Source: UBA6115 sp050952935 (GTDB taxonomy: Bacteria > Bacillota > Clostridia > Christensenellales > Aristaeellaceae). Taken from it: a stretch of 64,000 nt of DNA. A program made the translations under genes and the position numbers. Location of the stretch: NCBI GenBank assembly GCA_050952935.1, contig JBMNLS010000001.1, forward strand, positions 558,001 to 622,000, given 5' to 3'. The notes beneath the pieces were generated by a model. That model made no database searches. It saw only the letters and a program-made list of their open reading frames with translations, and was not told the DNA's origin. The first letter of the stretch is position 1; each line of letters begins with the position of its first letter. Shown here piece after piece: positions 59,484 through 64,000 of this stretch.

Positions 59484-60722
59484 TCAGTCAAACAACGGGT
59501 GCGCCTTGGTCAGCTTCAGCACCTCTTCCCTGACCGCGGGGATGGCGGCTTCTTTTTCCTTGATGATGCGGGCGATGAGGTGGGCGATGAGATCCATGTC
59601 CGCCTCCTTCATGCCCCGGGTGGTGAGGGCGGCGGTGCCGATGCGGATGCCGCTGGTTTCGTTGGGCTTGCGGCGGTCCTTGGGCACCATGTTTTTGTTG
59701 ACGGTGATGTTGGCCTCGCCCAGCAGGGTTTCCACCTCTTTGCCGGTGATGTCCATGTCGGAAAAATCAAGGAGCAGCAGGTGGTTGTCCGTGCCGCCCG
59801 AGACCATGGGCACGCCTAACTTTCTGAAGGCGTTTTCCAGGGCCTTGGCGTTTTTCACGATCTGCTCCTGATAGGTTTTGAAGGAGGGCTCCATGGCTTC
59901 CTTGAAGCACACCGCTTTTGCGGCGATGATGTGCATGAGGGGGCCGCCCTGGGTGCCGGGGAAGATGGCCTTGTCAATGGCTTTGGCGTGGGCTTCCTTG
60001 CACAGGATCATGCCGCCCCGGGGGCCGCGCAGGGTTTTGTGGGTGGTGGTGGTCACCACATCGGCGTAGGGAATGGGGGAAGGGTGCTGGCCTGTTGCCA
60101 CCAGGCCCGCGATGTGGGCCATGTCCACCATGAGGAGGGCATTGACCGAGTCCGCCACCTCCCGGAAACGCTTAAAATCAATCACCCGGGGGTAGGCGGA
60201 GGCGCCGGCCACGATCATCTTGGGCTTCACCTCCAGAGCGCGCCTGGCCAGGGCCTCATAGTCGATGGTTTCGGTGAGGGGATCAAGGCCATAGGACTCG
60301 AAGTTAAAATAGGTGCCGGAGATGTTGACGGGGCTGCCATGGGTAAGGTGGCCGCCGTGGTTAAGGCTCATGCCAAGGACGGTGTCGCCGGGATTGAGCA
60401 GGGCGAAATACACGCCCATGTTGGCTTGCGAGCCGCTGTGGGGCTGCACATTGGCATGGTCAGCGCCAAAAAGGGCGCAGGCCCGGTCGCGGGCGATGTT
60501 TTCCGTCACATCCACAAACTCACAGCCGCCGTAGTAGCGCCTGCCGGGGTAGCCCTCGGCGTATTTGTTGTTCAGCGGGCTGCCCATGGCGGCAAGCACC
60601 GCGGGGCTAACAAAGTTTTCGCTGGCGATGAGCTCCAGATGCGTCTCCTGCCGATGGCATTCATCGGCGATAGACTGCTTGATCTCCAGGTCCTGGTCGA
60701 GCGCTTCGGGAATGTTCCACAT
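59484..60722 (-). CDS. glyA: Serine hydroxymethyltransferase
   Basis: A 412-residue PLP enzyme with LELIASENFVSPAVL near the start, NVQPHSGSQANMGVYFALL, and the PLP lysine in VVTTTTHKTLRGPRGG. It interconverts serine and glycine, feeding one-carbon units to folate. ATG 60722 is set by GGAGG eight bases upstream. It heads the long minus-strand gene row that continues with polA. Confidence 0.97.
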   Translation of the reverse strand: MWNIPEALDQDLEIKQSIADECHRQETHLELIASENFVSPAVLAAMGSPLNNKYAEGYPGRRYYGGCEFVDVTENIARDRACALFGADHANVQPHSGSQANMGVYFALLNPGDTVLGMSLNHGGHLTHGSPVNISGTYFNFESYGLDPLTETIDYEALARRALEVKPKMIVAGASAYPRVIDFKRFREVADSVNALLMVDMAHIAGLVATGQHPSPIPYADVVTTTTHKTLRGPRGGMILCKEAHAKAIDKAIFPGTQGGPLMHIIAAKAVCFKEAMEPSFKTYQEQIVKNAKALENAFRKLGVPMVSGGTDNHLLLLDFSDMDITGKEVETLLGEANITVNKNMVPKDRRKPNETSGIRIGTAALTTRGMKEADMDLIAHLIARIIKEKEAAIPAVREEVLKLTKAHPLFD

Positions 60723-60802
60723 GCCAAAATCCTCCACAATAGCAATATTATTCTGTATTTAGAGCAGGGCGCGCCCTGATTCAATACATAAAATACCGCA
60801 TG

Positions 60803-60905
60803 GGATGTCAGGTGAACCCGCAGCACATCCCAACTTGCGCTTACTGCTGCTTCCTTCCGGACCTGACAGGATTCACACCATGGAATCGCACGAGGCCCAA
60901 CATCA
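60803..60905 (-). ncRNA. ffs: Small signal recognition particle RNA (4.5S-type)
   Basis: On minus the text GTGAATCCTGTCAGGTCCGG, AAGGAAGCAGCAGTAAG and GGGTTCACCTGAC is the invariant SRP domain IV: GTGAATCC pairs with GGGTTCAC around the GTCAGG...GGAAGG...AGCAGC apical loop. It binds Ffh and targets membrane proteins. The ends are approximate; only the hairpin is exact. It lies upstream of glyA. Confidence 0.92.
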
Positions 60906-61012
60906 CATACGGCATCATCATCATAGCAAAGCCGGGGGGTTTATGCAAGGGGGATACCGATTGCGTCTGTTTTTTGATATATGGCAATAAACAAAAAATA
61001 AACATGATCTAA

Positions 61013-61042
61013 TTGACAAATCCAACTCTAGTTTGTTTTAAT
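61013..61042 (+). promoter_or_regulatory. Promoter of the amino-acid ABC importer
   Basis: TTGACA (61013-61018), 18-base spacer, TTTAAT (61037-61042). The stretch 60906-61127 otherwise holds only AT-rich leader. Confidence 0.7.
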
Positions 61043-61127
61043 AATTATATAGTAAAGCCTAGAAGTAAAAGCATAATAGGTTTGGTCACTTTTAACAGGG
61101 AAATATTTAATTTAGGAGGTATTTGTT

Positions 61128-61928
61128 GTGAAAAAGAAATTGGTGTTCGCCCTAATACTCATGGTTGTGCTTAGTCTTTTGGGTGGCGTTGTTGCTGAAG
61201 AAAAATCAACTCTGGATCGGATTCTTGCCAACGGCAAACTTGTTGCGGGCTGTTCCCTGTCCGGGATGCCGATTGGTGGTTATGATGAAAATGGCAATCC
61301 CACCGGGTATGATGTTGACTGGGCAAAACGTTTAGCTGAAATTCTTGGTGTTGAATTGGAAATCGTTGACGTTACCGGTGATACGCGTATCCCTGCGCTA
61401 ACCTCAGGACAGGTTGATGTGATTTTTGCAAACATAACCGGGAATCTGACTCGCGCTCAAACCATCGATTTTTCTATCCCCTATCTTCGTTGCGGAATCA
61501 AGATGATTACCCAGGCAGGCTCCAAATTCCGTACGATAGACGATTTGAATACGCCTGAGGCAAGGGTGGCTGTTGGTCGTGGAACAACAGGAGAGGATCT
61601 TGTAATGAAGTTCGCTCCGAATGCTACTCTCACCTATACTGACATGTTTGCGGAGCAGCAGGTTCTTCTTGAGCAAGGCCGGGTTGATGTTGTTTTTGAA
61701 GACAGCACGCTAATTGACTACGCCGCAGGAAACAGCAATGGGAAACTTGAGGCGCAGGAGCGCTTGTATACCTCCGATCCAATTTGTATTGGTGCGCGCA
61801 AAGGTGATATTGAGTGGCTTCGTTATCTGGACATGTTTGTTTCCTGGCAGATCAGCTCAGGTTGGCAAGCAGAGACTTACTACAAGTGGTGGGGCGTTTA
61901 TCCTTCAGAAATGCTTTATATTTGGTAA
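61128..61928 (+). CDS. Amino-acid ABC importer, substrate-binding protein (family 3)
   Basis: A 266-residue protein with a signal peptide (KKKLVFALILMVVLSLLGGVVA) and SBP_bac_3 text: TLDRILANGKLVAGCS, GYDENGNPTGYDVDWAKRLAEILGVELEIV, RIPALTSGQVDVIFANIT and VAVGRGTTGEDL. Such proteins bind polar or aromatic amino acids. The start is GTG 61128, fixed by AGGAGGT. First gene of a four-gene importer with AT-rich composition unlike the GC-rich genes before SRP RNA. Confidence 0.92.
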   Translation: MKKKLVFALILMVVLSLLGGVVAEEKSTLDRILANGKLVAGCSLSGMPIGGYDENGNPTGYDVDWAKRLAEILGVELEIVDVTGDTRIPALTSGQVDVIFANITGNLTRAQTIDFSIPYLRCGIKMITQAGSKFRTIDDLNTPEARVAVGRGTTGEDLVMKFAPNATLTYTDMFAEQQVLLEQGRVDVVFEDSTLIDYAAGNSNGKLEAQERLYTSDPICIGARKGDIEWLRYLDMFVSWQISSGWQAETYYKWWGVYPSEMLYIW

Positions 61929-61955
61929 TATCTGTAAGTCTTTTTATCCGGTGCT

Positions 61956-61989
61956 CCCGCCGGTGGATGATTCATCGGCGGGCATTTTT
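61956..61989 (+). terminator. Attenuating terminator after the binding-protein gene
   Basis: CCCGCCG (61956-61962) pairs with CGGCGGG (61976-61982), followed by TTTTT (61985-61989). Placed between the binding protein and permease genes, it should keep permease levels below those of the binding protein. Confidence 0.75.
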
Positions 61990-62025
61990 GGTTGATTTCT
62001 GCTTTATGATTATGTGAGGGATATC

Positions 62026-62688
62026 ATGGGATATACACTGAATTTCAGGGTTTTGTTGCAATATTCCAATTTGTTTTTTAGCGGTGTCATTCTCACGGCA
62101 AAAATATGCTTAGGCGCGATGATCATCAGTTTTTTTCTTGGAATTGTTTTGGCGATCATGCGTCAGTCAAAGCAGCCTCTGACGCGTGGAGTTGCCACTG
62201 TATGGGTTGAAATATTAAGAAACACGCCCTTTTTGATTCAGCTTTTCTTTTTCTATTATGGTCTGCCTCAATTTGGGATATATATTGATGCGTTTGTTGT
62301 CGCAATTATTGCCCTGGGAATTAATTCAAGCGCTTTAAGTTGTGAAATCATGCGCTCGGGTTTGATGGCTGTTAAAACCGGCTATTACGAAGCATCAGCT
62401 GCGTTAGGGTTTTCAAAAATCAGAACTTTCCAATATGTTGTGCTCCCGATTTCTTTGCGCTTAGCTTTTAAACCTCTAACCAGTAATTTTATAAATCTCG
62501 TTCTTACGTCGTCAGTTTGCTACGGTATAACGCTGATGGAAATAATGGGCGTTGCCAAAACAGTTTCTGCGCGCAGCAATCGCCCATTTGAAATATACTT
62601 GATTCTACTTGTAGCCTATTGTGTTTTTACATATATCGTTTCTTTTGCCGCTAAGGCGATTGACAAAAAGATTGAAATCAAATTGTAA
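62026..62688 (+). CDS. Amino-acid ABC importer, permease 1 (HisM/ArtQ type)
   Basis: A 220-residue permease with the HEAT-type text VEILRNTPFLIQLFFFYYGLPQFGI and the EAA loop YYEASAALGFSKIRTFQYVVLP. It pairs with the next gene to form a heterodimeric channel. ATG 62026 lies six bases after GAGGG. AT-rich composition as its neighbours. Confidence 0.92.
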   Translation: MGYTLNFRVLLQYSNLFFSGVILTAKICLGAMIISFFLGIVLAIMRQSKQPLTRGVATVWVEILRNTPFLIQLFFFYYGLPQFGIYIDAFVVAIIALGINSSALSCEIMRSGLMAVKTGYYEASAALGFSKIRTFQYVVLPISLRLAFKPLTSNFINLVLTSSVCYGITLMEIMGVAKTVSARSNRPFEIYLILLVAYCVFTYIVSFAAKAIDKKIEIKL

Positions 62689-62708
62689 TATAAGAAGGTG
62701 ATGTGTTA

Positions 62709-63380
62709 ATGCCAGTTTTTGATTTTGCATCATATTCCAGGTTCAAATGGAGTGACTTCGTCTTAATTCTTAATGGCGCCGGGCTGACACTCCAGGTTTC
62801 ATTAATTTGCATTTTTACTGGTACAATAATCGGCTTGCTGCTCGGCTTGCTGAGGTGCTCAAAAAACTTGTTGATCAGCACACCCCCTCTTCTTATTATG
62901 GAGCCGCTCAGAAATTCACCTCTTATCGTGCAGCTGTTTTTGGTTTACTATGGTTTGCCTGCGTGGGGTATTCGACTGCAGGCAATAACTGCCGCTTTTC
63001 TGACTCTTTCACTGAACACAGCTGCCTTTTTTGCCGTGCTGGTTCATAGCTCAATTATTTCGATTCCCAAAGCCCAGTGGGAAGCCGGTTATGCCTTAGG
63101 GTTTAATAAAATCCAAATCTATATCAACATTATTGCCAAGCAAGCTTTTCGTCTGCTAACTCCCCAGGCGATAACACTGTATATTTCACAGCTGCAAGTT
63201 TCATCCTTGATATCTTTTGTTAGTTTAATGGATTTAACAAAAGCCGGCCAGATTGTTGCGCAAAAAACCTTGCTGCCTTTCCTGATATATGCAATTGTCG
63301 CGGGCTTTTATTTCATCCTTTCATTTCCATTGGCGCGTTTCGCTAAATATTTAGAAAAACGTATTGGTTTTAATATTTAA
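62709..63380 (+). CDS. Amino-acid ABC importer, permease 2
   Basis: A 223-residue permease, homologous to the previous one: MEPLRNSPLIVQLFLVYYGLPAWGI and EAA loop QWEAGYALGFNKIQIYINIIAKQA. ATG 62709 follows AAGGTGAT; a GTG two codons upstream is possible. Co-transcribed with permease 1 (20-base gap). Confidence 0.92.
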   Translation: MPVFDFASYSRFKWSDFVLILNGAGLTLQVSLICIFTGTIIGLLLGLLRCSKNLLISTPPLLIMEPLRNSPLIVQLFLVYYGLPAWGIRLQAITAAFLTLSLNTAAFFAVLVHSSIISIPKAQWEAGYALGFNKIQIYINIIAKQAFRLLTPQAITLYISQLQVSSLISFVSLMDLTKAGQIVAQKTLLPFLIYAIVAGFYFILSFPLARFAKYLEKRIGFNI

Positions 63381-63396
63381 TGTTGGAGAATATCTT

Positions 63397-64000
63397 ATGG
63401 CTATGATAGAAGTAAAAAGAATCACCAAAAGTTTTGATGTTAAGCGCTTAAATCCATCCACCAACAAATACGAGAAAGAAAAACTAACAGTTCTAAAAGA
63501 TTTTTCTGTCAATTTTGACCAGGAAGGCGTAACCGTTCTGATTGGCCCCAGCGGAACGGGTAAATCCACATTGCTTCGTTGCATCAACGGTCTTGAAACA
63601 ATTGATGAAGGCGATATCATCGTTGATGGTATGTCGGTTAAGAACAAACATCAGCTGAGGCGTATTCGCCAGACATGTGGAATGGTTTTTCAGCAGACAG
63701 TGCTTTTTCCGCATTTGGATGTGATGAGAAACCTGACTCTTGGGCCCATAAAGCTTCTTGGCATGACAAACAAGGATGCTGTGGACAAGGCAAGAATGCT
63801 GTTGGATAAAGTTGGACTTCTGAGCAAGGAAAAATCGATGCATAATCAGCTGTCCGGCGGCGAGCAGCAACGCATTGCTATTGCACGTGCCTTGATGATG
63901 GATCCAAAGGCGCTTCTGCTGGACGAGATTACATCATCGCTTGATCCTGAGATGACCAGTGAAGTGTTGAACATCTTGGAGAAACTCGCGTCTGACGGTG
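63397..64000 (+). CDS. Amino-acid ABC importer, ATP-binding protein, 3' end outside the window
   Basis: About 201 codons are visible and the frame is still open at base 64000. Walker A is IGPSGTGKST, Q-loop GMVFQQ, signature LSGGEQQRIAIARAL and Walker B ALLLDEITSSLDPE. It powers the importer encoded just upstream. GGAG (63384-63387) precedes ATG 63397. An insert between strand 1 and Walker A (about KRLNPSTNKYEKEK) is slightly longer than usual. Confidence 0.92.
   Translation, partial: MAMIEVKRITKSFDVKRLNPSTNKYEKEKLTVLKDFSVNFDQEGVTVLIGPSGTGKSTLLRCINGLETIDEGDIIVDGMSVKNKHQLRRIRQTCGMVFQQTVLFPHLDVMRNLTLGPIKLLGMTNKDAVDKARMLLDKVGLLSKEKSMHNQLSGGEQQRIAIARALMMDPKALLLDEITSSLDPEMTSEVLNILEKLASDG

Overview
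The window is a stretch of a GC-rich, low-GC-intergenic chromosome from a Gram-positive anaerobe, most likely a clostridial Bacillota (Christensenellales/Oscillospirales-like). This is inferred from gene content, not from a database search. The pointers are class-typical gene orders (glyA-polA-coaE-lytic transglycosylase; rimO-pgsA-recA; DUF951-lepB), small SRP RNA, Firmicutes L13 and L19 leaders, a T-box motif, sortase-type wall anchoring, strong GGAGG ribosome-binding sites and frequent TTG/GTG starts.

Layout. 1-6924: 3' end of a repeat-rich secreted SH3/MucBP-like protein, nrdR, a cobalamin ABC importer (btuF-btuC-btuD) under a cobalamin riboswitch, divergent cobO, and a secreted caspase-like protease. 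7066-13217: a secreted orphan, addA-smpB, a TM2-like membrane protein. 13241-18329 (minus): argS-dapF-purA-ROK kinase-DUF4298 operon. 18515-24662: a wall-anchored adhesin of about 1,930 residues with two beta-helix arrays and eight Ig-like domains, followed by a sortase scrap. 24843-28684: rplS with its leader, then an AT-richer patch with a Tat-exported FMN/FAD reductase. 28702-33000: HAD phosphatase, a second SH3/MucBP-like protein, queH, a zinc-ribbon membrane protein. 33170-38097: DUF2804, a complete IS4-family element, and the AmmeMemoRadiSam trio whose promoter the IS has split. 38099-41879: DUF1989, a MocR-type regulator with a divergent ECF S component, PPK2 kinase. 41944-42782: rplM-rpsI. 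43057-45490: a CHC2 zinc-finger protein, a DUF3987 protein and a striking symmetric repeat structure centred on AT-rich DNA. 45577-50037: DUF951-lepB, MATE exporter, cstA behind a T-box-like leader. 50130-60722 (minus): glyA, polA, coaE, lytic transglycosylase, SBP5, flavin reductase, rimO, pgsA, recA; then SRP RNA. 61013-64000: an amino-acid ABC importer cut by the window end.

Most of the window is housekeeping. The best candidate for something undescribed is 43057-45490: two mobile-element-type replication genes followed by about 415 bp in which copies of AATTATTGTCTGG are arranged as a mirror image around an AT-rich core near 45277. This looks like a replication origin or partition-type site, yet it sits alone between rplM-rpsI and lepB with no integrase visible. 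Other notable points are an IS insertion that appears to rebuild a promoter, a MocR protein with Arg where the PLP lysine should be, a possible three-way-junction RNA ahead of the MATE gene, a T-box-like leader with almost no room for Stem I, and a secreted caspase-like protein with EF-hand-like and FlgD-like segments.
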